The notes: a model not told the origin generated them from the letters alone. A DNA stretch of 64,000 nt from Hydractinia symbiolongicarpus (GCF_029227915.1 NC_079884.1:11160001-11224000); one strand, 5' to 3'. Counted from the first letter of the stretch, positions 40,903 through 53,742 are shown. Made by a program: numbers and translations.

Positions 40903-41137
40903 AGGCTGTTTTCCACTTCTAGAATATTTCCCGCATAACAGAACGGACAAAAACAGAACAGAAATTTTTCTGCTAGCAATTTTCACTTTATATTATCGTG
41001 CATATTTGAATACAGAAAGTAACGGAACGGAAAGGAAAATATTCCACTCAAGTGATTTGAAGTACTCATGTTCAGAAGCATTTCTGTTCCCGTCTTTTCT
41101 GTTCTGCGGAAAATTTTCTTGAAGTGGAAAACAGCCT
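40903..41137. mobile_element. PIF/Harbinger-like MITE, 235 bp, TTA target duplication
   Basis: Termini aggctgttttccacttct and, on the minus strand, aggctgttttccacttca form inverted repeats of at least 17 bp. The inner sequence is rich in ttctgtt/aacagaac words on both sides, extending the partial foldback. It is flanked by TTA at 40900-40902 and 41138-41140. A 3-bp TWA duplication is the Harbinger hallmark. There is no transposase inside. Confidence 0.75.
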
Positions 41138-42806
41138 TTAACATTCCAACATTGCAGATATTAACAAAGCCAGCTATTTAAGGATTTGGTCAGTTTTTGA
41201 AAATAAATTAACACGTTCTCATTTCCCAAATATCGCCTTTGTGTCGCGAACTTAATAAACTTTTAAGTATGCGTACTGTGTAATTGAGGTTTTACCAGCA
41301 CCACCTTCTACTTGATGTGACACAACGATGCTCACGCAAATAAAATATGGCGGGAAAAATAGTAATTTTTAAAAATGGTAGAATGTACATTTTTATCGCT
41401 ATATAAATCGTATAGGCAGGTTAATAACGCACAGTGCAAAAAAAAATTCGTTTTTCCAAATTACTTTCATGACCTCAGCTAGGTTCTACCATTTTAAACA
41501 GTAGGTTAGCCAGAAGGCCAAGCATAAATTTTCTTTATCGATTACCCGGTAAAGTCGGAATAGTTAAGGTGGGTGAAGATTACACTGGGTGTCGCAAACG
41601 AATTTCCTGCAGTTAGAATAGTGACCGCGCTTGTAAATTGATTACTTCTATTGTCCTTTTCTTACTTGATCACGTGGTCTTACTTACCTAAATAAATGTG
41701 ATCATTGGTTGATTTTAATACAAAGTGTGCTCTGAGAAATTGGTTTATGTTTATTGATTGAATTGAGTTTAGGATTTGCTCTGACACATTCTTTTGCGTC
41801 TAAACTCGTGCGAAAGAAACTGAATTTTGATATCTTTGAAGAAAGCTAAGTTTATAATCTGACTGTAAGTGAACCTGCTTGGACAAATTTACCCCACCTA
41901 GCAAGCTCTAGTTAACTTTCTAAATATGTCGATTCTTAACATTAAGCACTGTTACTTTTACGGTTGTAACACCACCCTCGTCCACATGGCTTTTTAATAT
42001 GAGAAAGTCCCTGGGAACGAGGATGGTTATAACACCTTTCTATGTCACCTTTGTTATGCCGTGAATTTGCCAAAATCAGCTTTTGATGACGATCATATGT
42101 GGTAGATACAATAAAATGGTTACAGACTAGTAAATACAGAATATTTTTCATTAACTTAACCTGTAACCGTACTAAGGTGTCCATGTATCATTAAAGCAGT
42201 TATCATGAGTAAATCGGGGCGGTTGTTTAACACAGCTACATTCTGAACCTCTGGTTAAAGAAAATATATATAGTTAGTCCTTTTCACCAAAAGTTAAAAA
42301 ATAAAAACATTTTTTATTCTATACAAACGTGTACAAAACTGTTTAAAAACAGCATTTTATTGTCATTTTTTAAATATGGATAAAAGCGTCAAAATGGTCA
42401 GTCTTGCAGTTGATAAAATGCTTGCTTTTGCGCACATATAGGTCAGGTGAACAGCGTTTGAAATTTGCTCCTGGTATTCTTAATCATGTCCGCACAGCGA
42501 AGTAATCCACGTTAGCCACCATGGTCACAAGGAAAGGTATATAGTCACCCACGTCTGAACATGAAGTTTCTAAGTTGCTATGACAAAATGCAAATATCGT
42601 GAGGAAAATCGCTTGATGCTACAACATCACGAAAATTAAAGTTTGCTGCCTCGATGTCCCAAACTAAATTTCTATAATACTCTTTTAAAAGCGAGAAATG
42701 ACCAAGATAAAACCATGTAATTCAAGATGGCGGTCATAGTTATGTTGCGATAATAAAAATGATGATAATAGACTTGCTTAGCAATTAGTATTTAACCCAA
42801 ATTGTT
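41138..42806. other. Intergenic upstream of INPP5E-like gene
   Basis: Contains the second copy (about 41550-41870) of the dispersed repeat seen at 35555-35890, and the region expected to hold the INPP5E-like promoter. A gggaacgaggatgg word near 42010 again recalls one end of the caacctcgtccccaggg family. No gene was recognised. Confidence 0.5.
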
Positions 42807-45800
42807 ATGCTTTTAATTATGGATAATATCAGTGATTCTTCAGCTAACAAGAACTACTCGTTTTATGATGCAAATATTGTTTTACCTCGTGTGAAAAGAC
42901 TTTCAAATAATAATGCAGAAAATGACTTCCGTGATAAAAACGAGGATGATGAGGGTGATATACAGCATATGGAAGCTTCTTTTGTAAGAAAGACTGTTCC
43001 TAATTTTCCTAATAAGAAAGGTGGTATGAGAGAAGATAATCAACCATCAGATGGTTCAATATTGCTTCTACAAACACCTCGTGAGGATGACAAACAACAA
43101 CTATTTGTTCCTCGACCACCATCAAAACCCAAACCTCAATCAAGTTCTGGTAAATTAAGAGCTTCTCGGAATGGATCGCATAGGGCAATCTCAACTCTTT
43201 CAAATGATATTGGAAAAAATTTAGATAATAGTGCGAAAAATGTGTCCAAAAAAGTAAATGATAAAGAATTGATAAATTTGTATAAAGACTTTCTTAATGA
43301 ACGGTATGGAAATATTAGTGGTCCAAGTGAAAATGACCTATCATCAGACAGCGATTTCTCTGTTAGTAGTTTAACTGGTGCTCAAAGCAGTGATGGTGGT
43401 GATGAACTAGGCAAGACGCTAACAAATTCTTGGTTTCAACCATTGTATAGTATTCCTATTAAAAATGAAAATAAAAAGTCAAAAAATGGAAAAATGTTGA
43501 ATAAAATAGTAATCTCTAATTCAAGGACACATATCAATCAAGGATCTAATTTAACAATGTATAAAACTGGATCTTTACCAGACCTTCGTTCTATTGATAA
43601 ATTTGATTTAAAAAAGGTCAGCCATGTTGTGAAAAATGAGTCAGAGGCTGAAAGTGAACCAGGAGCACAAATTGGGTATAAATTTCGACCATTGCCTCCT
43701 ATACCGGGTACTTCATCCAATATTAGTACTGGTTTATATGAAACTATTGATGGTAGGACTGAAAAATATGACTGGGATAGAAAAGACAGTAAACATCGTT
43801 CATTCAAAGAAATAGCAACGTTTTTAACATTAGTTCCGAAGTTGACTACTAACTCTGTCAGAAGTAGAAAAAACGACCATAGACTTGCTGATATCAACCA
43901 ATACCTTCCAGATAAAAAGTTAAAAATATTTGTTGGTACATGGAATATGAAAGGAACAAAGGTATTATATTTTACTAGTCGATAAAGCCCGTGGAAAAAT
44001 CCACTTAGGCAGGATAAAAATGCAAAAAAAGCCAAGCGTCATTTGAATTTTGATGACGTCAGCAACCAAGCCACAACAAAAAATTGGAATCCTGTTTTCT
44101 ATTTGCCTCTATTGTGTAGAGCTTAAACTGCTGATAAAAATGTAAATCATGTGCTCTTGATGAGCGATTAATGAGATTTTGCTGAAGTCAGCAACGGACC
44201 GTGAAAACCCCAAATTTTTTTTACAAATTTGTTTATCTGTTGCGTTTATTGTTAGATCTTAAAACGCTGATCAAGAAAATGTATAGGATGGTTTACTTTT
44301 GACAAACGGTTGCAGAGATATTAGGATTTGAAGGTTTTATGATGACGTCATTAACCTGCCCATTCCTAAACGGATTTGGGAAACTTACCCAAATTGCTTC
44401 TAGGTGGTCCCTAGTTACCCACACGGTGAAAAATCATTAACGTCACCACCTTGTTTCCAACTTATTTGCCCTCAAAATTTTAGGTGCACTGTAATGGCTT
44501 CATTAATTTAATATAGGATATTGACGTTAAAATAGTGTTATTGACGTTGTGCTGTAAGGTCAGAATATTTACCATATTAGACATGCATTTTTCGGCAACA
44601 TCAAAGGAAAATGAACACATCCACTTTGCCTGTCACAGAGACACGGAACTGACGTATTATTATATAGATATACACTTTTTATTTTTCATTCAATTTCAAT
44701 TTATTTATATATGTAAGAAAAACTGATCTATATTTTGACTTGGATTGTCCTGATTTCAGACATGCTGTCATGCAGATTCGATATAAATTTCTAGATTCCG
44801 AAAAATTAAATTTTTTTATTATCATTAATTCAGTGATATTTTTACCCAGGAAGCAATAATAAAAGCACTAAATATCAGCAAAGTTAACTTAAAGCCTATG
44901 AATACTGCTTAAACATATTTTGTATGCAAACGGCTAATTTCTGATCTGCAATTTTTGGCTTTTTCAAATGCAGTTAAACCAAGTTCTAGTATGACATAAA
45001 AACAAATCAACATGATAGCAATAAAAAAAATAAATAGCAATCATAAACATCAAGTGCTTAAAATCAATTATTTAACTTTGATATTGTATTTATAATAATG
45101 AAAGTTATTTTCATATAAGTTTCAAAAAATTAAGTGATACTGTCAAATGATAATCAGTATCTAAACTTTTGAGAACTAAAAAATTATCAAAGCGATTTCT
45201 AAAATAGTCCAAATTATGCAGTACTAGTCGATAGCCCGTGGAAAATCCACGGGTTTGCCCCTCGCAGCTAAGCTACCATTTTCCATGACAGACAGACGTA
45301 TACGGGTATTATAATATAGATTATGTAGTCTGAACAGAATTATTTATAAACATAATTGGCAGGCATGTAAGATTCATGGAAACATTATATGTCTCAGGTA
45401 TATATACCAGATTTTAGAATTAGGATACAATCTTAAATTTTCTGTTGTGGTGATCAAGTTTTACTTTGCATCTTCTGTTCCCACTAGCGAAGTATGCATA
45501 AAATGCTAAAAAGAAGAGGCTATTTTGAGAGATTTGTCACCTAATCTTGACATGTTTTTGGTTCATTTGGTATCAAATCCTAGGCAAGAACTGAGAGCCT
45601 CAAAATATAATGTTGAAATATAAGCATAAGCAAAAACATACCAAGAAAAATTGCAAATCTTTCAAAAGAGCCTCTATATTCTAGCACTTTTTGTAGGCTC
45701 TGCTACTGATAACAGGGGTTTAGAGTCTCCCTGCAAAAAATAAAGATGATATCCTGATTCTGAAATAAAATATTAGCAGACTGAGCACAAACGTTTTATC

Positions 45801-48800
45801 ATTTTAGTCTTTGCCTGATTCTCTTGATGACTTCTTGCTTCCTCCGGAAAGCATATACTTACAAGATATATATGTAATTGGTACTCAAGAGGGAACACCG
45901 TTTAGGTTAGTCTGATTTTATTTTTTTGCTTTTAAAGGTATATATACATCTTTATATCATGCAAAGCTAAATTAGTGCCTATTATGTGCAGCATTAATGT
46001 TATGTTTTAGAAAATTATATAGCCTTAATGCCATTTTTGAAGTTTGTAAGGAACAAGAAAAGATGGTCATGATATAGTGATGTCTAACATGATGATGACG
46101 ATCATCATCATTCTTAGCATAAATTTCGTTTTCCATGCTGGCATGGGTTTGACGGATTATAATAATAGCCATCTTCCAATCTGATCTAGACTGCTTTAGA
46201 TCTAAACTCGAATTCCTCTGCACTAAGTATGTCCTTATTACCCCCTGCCAACTCTCTCGGGTCTTAATGATATTATAAAATAATATGGTAGGGCCTAAAA
46301 CAGTCTTTACCCAATTAACAAACCAAAAAAATAAAGCCACTAAAATTATAGGATATGGTTTTTAAACAGATGCACATAATAGTGACTGCAATTCTAGTGT
46401 TGAAAGATTGTGTATATAATCAAACCAACAAAATACTTTAATGGACAAATTTCTTTTTTTATTGTTAAGTTGATAATAGACTGGGTTTCCCTATTATTAA
46501 ATTTTACTCGTATTAATTTACATGCAACGAAAAAAATCTATTTCACACATTTTCTACCAATTAATCATCATCAACATCCCCCACATATAACAAGAAAAAT
46601 GACAGTAAAATTTAAAACAACACAAAATTTTATTTATTTACACAGCTAGTGATTTTAAAGTTTTTCAAAATATCCATGTTACATCCATCTACAAATTTAA
46701 TATTTTCTTATTCGTCTGTAGTGTTTACATACATTTTCCTCAAGCATCCCTTACTGTTTTCAAAAAAAAAAAAAGTAACTGCTTTAACTGCAAATTAACT
46801 ATGCACAAAAAATGAAAAACTCAGCCTGGAGCGATCAAAAAATCTCCAGCCCACTTTTTCTGAGCCGGCTCATTTGTCTTTTTAGTTTTTACAAGAAATC
46901 TCATTTCTCTTTGATTGCATTTTACTTTTTCTGAGAAAACGGAATCCTAATCTTTAATCTTTAGGAGCAAGATTTATAGCCAAGCAAGCCACCCCTCATG
47001 TGATCAACCCTAACAAACTTTTTTTGTGTGTGTACAAAATTTACTACGAATATTGTATACGCAGCTCAAACTTTTATTTCTTTCTTAGACGAGAATGGCA
47101 AGTAAGACTTCAAGAAACATTTGGACCATCACATGTCTTGATGCAGTCCAGTAATTTTGGCGTTCTACAGCTGTCTGTGTTTGTTCGGAGGGAACTTGTT
47201 TGGTTTTGTTCCAGTAAGTACTACAATCCCAGACCTTTATAATAATAATGCTAAATTTTCCTCCTGTTGCTTGTAGGAACAGTTTATGCTTTGTAGAACC
47301 AGTCAGTCATAGAATCAGGAATTGTCAGGAGTTTTTATAAATATCAAAATATCTGGAAAAAGTCAGAAATATCAGTAATTTCTTTGACATGCCATAAAAA
47401 TGGCTGGAAAATGTCAGGAATTTTATACCTATAAGTGGTCAATCTGAACTTTTCAATTTATAAAATATTAGAAAGGCTTGAATTTTAGAATTAACATTCA
47501 TTATTTCAATGGGAAAATGTCAGAAACTTAAGTCAAAAAATGTCAGGAAGTAGAATGTTTTGTATTGAGTGAAAAGCTTGATATGTATAATTTAAATTTA
47601 CACAAAAAAAACAAACATTTGTCAGCTCTTAACTCGTATCTTTTTTCTCCACTCCAGGTGTGGAACAAGATACAACAGCAACACGGATGGGCCACAAAAT
47701 CAAAACCAAGGTAGACTAAAAGTTGAGTTAAATCAAGAAAATTATTTTGCACGATTTAGATGTGTAAATTTTTGTTGTGCGAATAATGATAGATGCTGTG
47801 TACGAATTTTTTTTCATTCAAGAACAAGCGGTGTCGTAAATACTTAATTAAGTCCCAGGAAGGTTACCTCACAAAAATTCTAAGGTGCGTTTAGCAGAAA
47901 GCATTCAGTTTTAAATAAACCTTTGCGGTTCAATACGGAAGATTGTTAACTAAAATTTCGTTTGTTATTAGAAGAGGAAAGAAGAATATATTCCACGAGA
48001 ACAATCTGCGCCTCCTTAAATCTTAAATAATTTGAAAATACCTAAAATTTTGAAATGGAAAATGTAGCCCTTATTGTAACTTTAATGTTTAAGGAGCGAC
48101 TTATGTTATGGAAAATGTTTGAAAATATTTTTTTACACTTATGTTAAACACCACTCAAGTTATTTTCATGTTATGCACATATTTCTTTTCTGTCAGGGTG
48201 CGCTTGCCATGTCTTTCAGTATATTTGGTACATCCTTCTTGTTCATAACATCTCATTTTACGTGTAAGTAATTTTTCGTTTCTGCTACTTGACTAACTAT
48301 TGTATGTTTTTATTTCTAACATTTTTTTGTTATTTCAAGAATATATGGTTTGAGAGTTCAATCGCGAAATGTTAAGTACACAAAAAGTTTGAACTTTTTG
48401 CTTGGAAAACGTTCGTCTGCTTAAATATCTTCAAGTATTTTGACTTTACTAAGATAAGCCATCTGTAAAAATATGGATATTCACTATTTATTTTTTTTTT
48501 TTTTGAAAAGTCTTTCTTTTTAAACCTGTTAGGCAATGTTTCTCCCGGCATTAACTAGTAATTTCTCACATGACCAAAAAGCTTTTACCTTCCTTATTTG
48601 CAAAAACAAAACCAAAAAAATTGGGACCAATTTCCTAAAATGTAAAATGCCCAATAAATGTAGGTTTACTAAATGTAAAAATTTACTCGCGAAGATTAGG
48701 GATTAAAAAAACAATTTCCTATCAGACGTTTAAAGTGCCATTTTGTATTTTCTTAGCACATGAAGGGAAGCTTCGTGACAGGATCAATGATTACAGAAGT

Positions 48801-51326
48801 ATATGTCAAAACATTCAACTTCCATATACTGATCCAAGAGGAGAAGAAAGTGAGTTGGTGTTGTTTTTAAAATCATTTCAAGCATAATAATTTAATCAAT
48901 GAATCTTTCTCGAAATTGCTGAAATTTTTTTTTTCTGAGTCATGTTTAGGCGCGGGTTTTTTTAGTCTTTAGGTTATGAGAAGCATACGTTTTTAATATT
49001 TTTGTTCTTACTGAAATTGTTGTTGTTGTTGAGAAGAAAAGTAAAAAACAGTTGCAACACTCCTACAAAACCTGGAATCTACGTTTTGAAAATGAGTGGC
49101 CGATCTGTACTATCTCGCAAACTTCTGATGCAACAGAGGGAGCTGTTATCCAACTGCGGGTGCTCTTATACAACCGCGGGTGCATTACGTAATCATTTTT
49201 TTACTAAACCACAGGAGATGTGACAACTCGGTTCGATCGTGTATTTTGGTTTGGCGATTTTAATTTCCGTGTCAAGAAACCACGTGAGGTTGTTGACAAA
49301 CTCATTCACAAACATCGCAAAAGCAAGGACGTTGTCATCAAAGAACTGTTGCAGCATGATCAGCTGAATGATGTGTTTTCACGTGGAAAAATATTTCAAG
49401 GATTCGTCGAAGCTCCTATTTATTTCATGCCGACTTATAAATTCGACGTTAATACAGATATATACGATACATCTTCAAAGCAACGTGTACCATCTTGGAC
49501 TGTAAGTTAATAAATGCAAGGTTTACTATGGGAGAGGGGGTAGGGGGATGTAATGCAATTTTTTAGACTTGCATAAAATGATTTCAGTTCTTATTTAAAA
49601 AGCAGTCATAAGAATTTATTTTACTCGCAAACATTTAATTTGACGGTGTTTTGAATATTCACGAAGTTCCTTTGAGTGTAACATCAATCAATCTTTCTAC
49701 GTCTATAAATTTATAATCTTACCGTTCTGTCTATCGCATGCAGGTATGCATGTGCTACTCGTTGGCGCGTGGTTTACATTTGTCAAAATTTGTTGACGTT
49801 GTCACTAGACTGTGAAGTTGATGTTTCTATTGTAACAAGATGTATTGTCATAAGACGTGCCAAGTCAAACCCACTAGAGGAAATATTTTATCGAGTTTAT
49901 ATTTTAAAAGTGTTGTTGATTTTGGGTGAACATAATTTTTATATTTTTTTCCAGGATCGAGTGATGCATAAATCCGTGCCTCAACACCATTTGCAACCAT
50001 TATGTTATAATTCTTGTAACACGATCAAAAATTCCGATCATAGGTATGTCGATCACTCCACCTTTTTCACAAATTTCTGTTTGTACTCCTTTGTCACTTA
50101 CGTTCTACTACAGAATAATCAATCGTTTAGTTTAACTCCCTGCCCCTAGAAGTTGAAATCAAATATTAAGTATCGCACAATCATAAGTACTGGGACATAC
50201 CCATTCTGTGAAATATGTAGACGACAACTCCAATAGCTAGATGTATTTACGGTAGAACGATATTAAGACGTCAAGGTGTCTTCTTCCCTTACGTCGAATG
50301 ACGTTTAACGTACACTTTATGATTTGTTAGTCTCATTATGAATCGTTTCTTGTTGTTAGACCCGTTTATGCGATATTTGAAACAACTGTTGAACCATACA
50401 AATCCAAGTAAGTAACTTTATCTGACATTTTTTATCCGCCATTTTATTCGCTATTTTTATCCGCTATTTTTATCCGCCATTTTTAACCGCCATTTTTATC
50501 CGCCAGTTTTAACCGCCAGTTTTAACCGCTATTTTTATCCGCCATTTTTAACCGCCATTTTTATCCGCCATTTTTAACCGCCATTTTTATCCGCCAGTTT
50601 TATCCGCCAGTTTTAACCGCTATTTTTATCCGCTATTTTGATCTAACTTTTTTATTAGACATTTTTATGCGCCATTTTTATCCGCCATTTTTAACCGTAA
50701 CCGTTTGTAAAATTCAGCTTTCTTATGAGGGATATTCTGTTAAACTTTTTTTGGGTCCTAAAACGGTTCTTCACTTATTTCCAATGCCTGGTCAAGGAAA
50801 TCAGAAAATCAAATGACCAGACCAGGAAATCAAATGTTCTGCTTGAATTCCATATATGGATGTTTTTATCACGTGTTCGCTTTCATTTTTTTTTTAGGTT
50901 TGTAATTGGAGGAGGACATTTTGACAGAGAAGTTTACGTTGAAGGTGGGTAATTTTTTGTTGCGTGATAAGTGATTATATGCTTCAAAATTGATTACAGG
51001 TGATTTCAATATATAATAATGTAAAAAAACGTTTCTTGACTCTTCATTTGCGTTTTGCTACTCCTTTTTCATGAGGAAAATTTTAGTATTAGGAAAAATG
51101 CATTCGTATTAAATTGAAGATGTTTTTATAATCTCGGGGATCGTGTTGAAGTTCTTCCTAAAAACCTAAAGGAATTGACACCTCGATTGGAGATGGTCAT
51201 TTTTCTTTATGTGAGAATTTCTTCTTCAGAGGTTATTATGTGTCCACCATTTTTCTTGTAGCTAATCTGAGAAGAAATGCACCGTCAGGTTCGCAAGGAA
51301 ACAGCCATGTTTGTACTATACTGTAA
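42807..51326 (+). CDS. INPP5E: INPP5E-like inositol polyphosphate 5-phosphatase with CaaX tail, 11 exons
   Basis: Exons: 42807-43961, 45808-45905, 47089-47213, 47658-47710, 48197-48263, 48757-48849, 49215-49501, 49955-50043, 50360-50407, 50898-50944, 51262-51326. The product is 708 residues (human 644); an alternative start is the Met at 42819. Residues 1-370 are low-complexity and probably disordered, with proline-rich PRPPSKPKP and many Ser. The phosphatase domain starts at about 372 ([12 protein letters not shown]), followed by VIGTQEG, FGDFNFR (543-549), PTYKFD, PSWTDRV (623-629) and SDHRPV (653-658): the Mg-binding and catalytic motifs are intact. The gene ends CTIL, a CaaX box placed like CSVS in the human protein. 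INPP5E removes the 5-phosphate of PI(4,5)P2 and PIP3 and shapes ciliary membrane lipid. Two Helitrons lie in intron 1. The last exons sit inside a tandem duplication. Confidence 0.93.
43975..44668 (-). mobile_element. Longer non-autonomous Helitron in INPP5E-like intron 1
   Basis: On the minus strand the element begins TCTATATAATAATACGTC and ends with a hairpin (gtggatttttccac), then CTAG, flanked by A (t44669 on plus) and T (a43974). At about 694 bp it keeps family termini with a different interior. Its 3' end lies 13 bp after the exon 1 donor (43961/43962). Confidence 0.7.
45224..45320 (-). mobile_element. Non-autonomous Helitron, 97 bp, INPP5E-like intron 1
   Basis: The minus strand starts TCTATATTATAATACCCG and ends with hairpin cccgtggattttccacggg, then ctatcgaCTAG, between A and T. 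It is a shorter internal-deletion form of the copies at 16607 and 34035. Confidence 0.85.
46090..46165. repeat. Dispersed-repeat fragment with ttccatgctggcatggg
   Basis: A catcatcat run is followed by cgttttccatgctggcatgg and gtttgacgg. I recall a very similar sequence as a common interspersed repeat in marine invertebrates, especially molluscs, but I cannot check this here. The gccatgctggc-type dyad is visible directly. It lies in INPP5E-like intron 2. Confidence 0.4.
50426..50700 (+). repeat. 13-bp minisatellite in INPP5E-like intron 9
   Basis: About 20 copies of atttttatccgcc with variants (aaccgcc, cgctatt, gccagtt), between exons 9 and 10. A second array with the same variant order and length sits at 54171-54445 in the duplicated unit. 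Confidence 0.92.
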
Positions 51327-52226
51327 CTCGTTAACATTTGTACAGCTCTCAAGTTCAACATAAATAACCCGAAAAACCATTTTTATGAGAAAATTAGAAC
51401 GGTTCTCCTCTTTTTAAGTGCGAAGATAACTTCTTCAGAGAGGTAACTTCATTTCTTCTAGTTTGTGTTTTTGTTGTGTCCCCTATTTTTTATTCGCATT
51501 TGTTATTTTAAATATTAAATTGTAGATATTCTATCTTAATTTATACAAACTATGTATGTATATATTGAAATTATAGCAGAAGTATTTATATGTGTATATA
51601 AATATAAGTGAATCGAAAAATGTAGTTTCGCGTTGCGTTGCAAAAGTTCTATTCATTAGATGTTCGCGTTAGTGGTAAAATCGGTTATTTGAAGCTTTTT
51701 ACAGAAGCTGAGTTTGTCCTCCACCATTACTAGACTTGTTGTCAGTATCTTAAGTCGCCCCGTAGTAGCCATCTAGTATCTTAGGTATAAAATGCAAAAT
51801 TTTTAGTACCTTAAGGAAAGAAAAGTTTGCGCAAGAAAGAATCGCGTTATTAAAAATTCATGATCGAAAAAATCATAAATGGCGGAACTAAAAATTGCGA
51901 ATATGATATTGTGTCAAGAAATTGCGGAATTTAAAATTGCGGATTGGAGCAATAATCTATGAATTTTTTTGATGTAGCAGTTGAGAGGATTTCGCTGTAA
52001 ATTTTTATATAGCAAAATAACGACAAAAATAGCTCCATCTTGGAAATCTACAAAATTAGATGGCGAATTTCATTTTATTTTTCTTAGAATTGCGGAAGAA
52101 AAGATTTTGAATTTCGTAATTTTTCTAGGAATTGCGAAAGAAAAGATAGCGAATAACGTAATTTTTCTAGGAATTGAGGAAGTAAAGTTTGCTAATTTTG
52201 GCCAAATTCGCAATCTTCAATTTCGC

Positions 52227-52339
52227 CAACCTCGTCCCCAGGGCATCTTGTATCTTTTCTGACCCCGGGACGGCGATACAAAATTCGTATCGCCGTCTCG
52301 GGATCATAACGGATACAAGATGTCCTGGGGACGAGGTTG
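52227..52339. mobile_element. MITE of the caacctcgtccccaggg family, 113 bp
   Basis: A near-perfect foldback: caacctcgtccccagggcat at the left, gatgtcctggggacgaggttg at the right, with an inner palindrome around gacggcgatac/gtatcgccgtc. Flanks caatttcgc and taattttgc agree at 7 of 9 positions, consistent with an aged 9-bp duplication. The copy in the second unit is at 55972-56084. Confidence 0.85.
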
Positions 52340-53604
52340 TAATTTTGCAATAATTTCTTCCCCTAGGTATCTGCTGGTCAAGATGGCGGCTTTTTTCCGC
52401 CTTTTGTGGTAGAAACGGCAAAAGTTTTTTCCCATATGTTTTGGCTCGTATGCCAGCACGCAAAAGTCTTGTTGCATTTGGCGACTTCTTGTTAAGCTTT
52501 TGTTCATGGACCGAAAAAGCCGCCGATAATACCTATTTTGTCTTAGAAAAAAAATTGAAAATAAACAGCAGTCTATTACACGTTTTTTTTATATACGAAT
52601 ATCAAAATTTCAACCAGGCTGGTCATTATTCTTATATCTCTACATCCCAAGGTTAATGTCAATTGTTTAAAACATCCTGATATTCTTATAAAGCATTTTC
52701 TTTTATAAGAAAAAGCGTGCTCAACTTTTTGATCTTCACAGTAAGATGACTGGTCTCATTCCCATAAAGAGGCAGAAACATAAGTACAACGGAGTAGGGG
52801 TTGTTGATTAGCTGCTTATAGTATACAGCAACGTGGAATGTGGCTGGTGCACAGTAAGTTTAAAACGGCGAAAGTGTTTATCTTTCGTCTCTTTAAGAAA
52901 AGACATAAAGCCAGTATAAAAAATTGTTATATATGGCTTGAAAGGCAAAATTTTAAGACAATAAAGGCTAAGAAAATCTACAACTTAACTTCAAGTTACA
53001 AAAAACCGAAAAAAATGCCTACAAACGTACCAAATGGCGTTTGTATCAAAACCACTGTACAAAGATAAAAAAACCTTGTGTCAATAAATACTTCTCAGGA
53101 TCAAATAAGATTACCGAAAAATAAAAAACTTCAAGCCCAAATTATCAAAATTTCACGAAACTCTAAGCTCAACCAAATGCTCATATTTGTATTATAAAAA
53201 GATGCAGAAATATTTTAACTCCAAACAAGACGTATGATATACGCAAACAACCTCGCGAATAAAGTTTACAAAAAGCTGTCTATCAAATTGGGATTTTTGT
53301 TACGAAGTTAGACACGACATATTTTACTATTCAGATACGCAATAATATTTGTTACACACTTATTTTTCAAAATTGATTTGTGAGACCTTCCTGAACGGAA
53401 AATTCCTCGAACTTTTAATTTTCGATGGGTCCGTCTTGGGTGAACCGACTGACAGGAAGAAGAAAGACCACAAACCCACAAACCCCAAAATTTGCGAAAT
53501 TCATTAATTCAGTTAATTCTGCCTACATTAACTTTTAAAAAGTTTGGTGGAAACACCTTTATTTACTAGTTAGTTAAACAAGTGTTTTGAACACTTGTCT
53601 TATC

Positions 53605-53742
53605 TTTTTAAAAAAGAAAAAAAAAGTAAAAATAGTTACCAAGATGAGATTCGAACACACGACGACTCCCGTGTCGGTGCTCAGAGAGGCAAAAATTTCC
53701 ATTCTTGTAGGACACATTTGCGTTTTAATACAAGCTCACGAG
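53605..53742 (-). other. tRNA-like fragment near the duplication breakpoint
   Basis: On the minus strand, gtgttcgaatctc near 53650 matches the Pol III B-box consensus (GTTCGAATC) and is preceded by a roughly tRNA-like gagcaccgacacgggagtcg. I could not fold an acceptor stem or find a good A box, so this is at most a degenerate tRNA or tRNA-derived SINE. The same sequence recurs near 57395 and lies just inside the right end of each duplicated unit. Confidence 0.3.

Larger units (their letters stand above)
49998..53742 (+). repeat. Unit 1 of a 3,745-bp direct tandem duplication
   Basis: Starts inside INPP5E-like exon 8 (cattatgttataattcttg) and ends caagctcacgag. It carries the last 46 nt of exon 8, exons 9-11, the 3' flank, a 13-bp minisatellite (50426-50700) and a MITE (52227-52339). 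After the stop at 51326, the remaining 2.4 kb has no other gene; short frames there coincide with the MITE or with AT-rich sequence. Every stretch I compared with unit 2 was identical. Confidence 0.97.

Noticed and set aside
52167-52507. Minus-strand frames of 67-98 codons, repeated at 55912-56252
   Set aside because: They cross a foldback MITE and occur twice only because the whole block is duplicated; no domain is seen.
53640-53700. Functional tRNA gene on the minus strand
   Set aside because: A B-box-like motif is present but no A box or acceptor stem could be paired; kept only as a low-confidence tRNA-like fragment.
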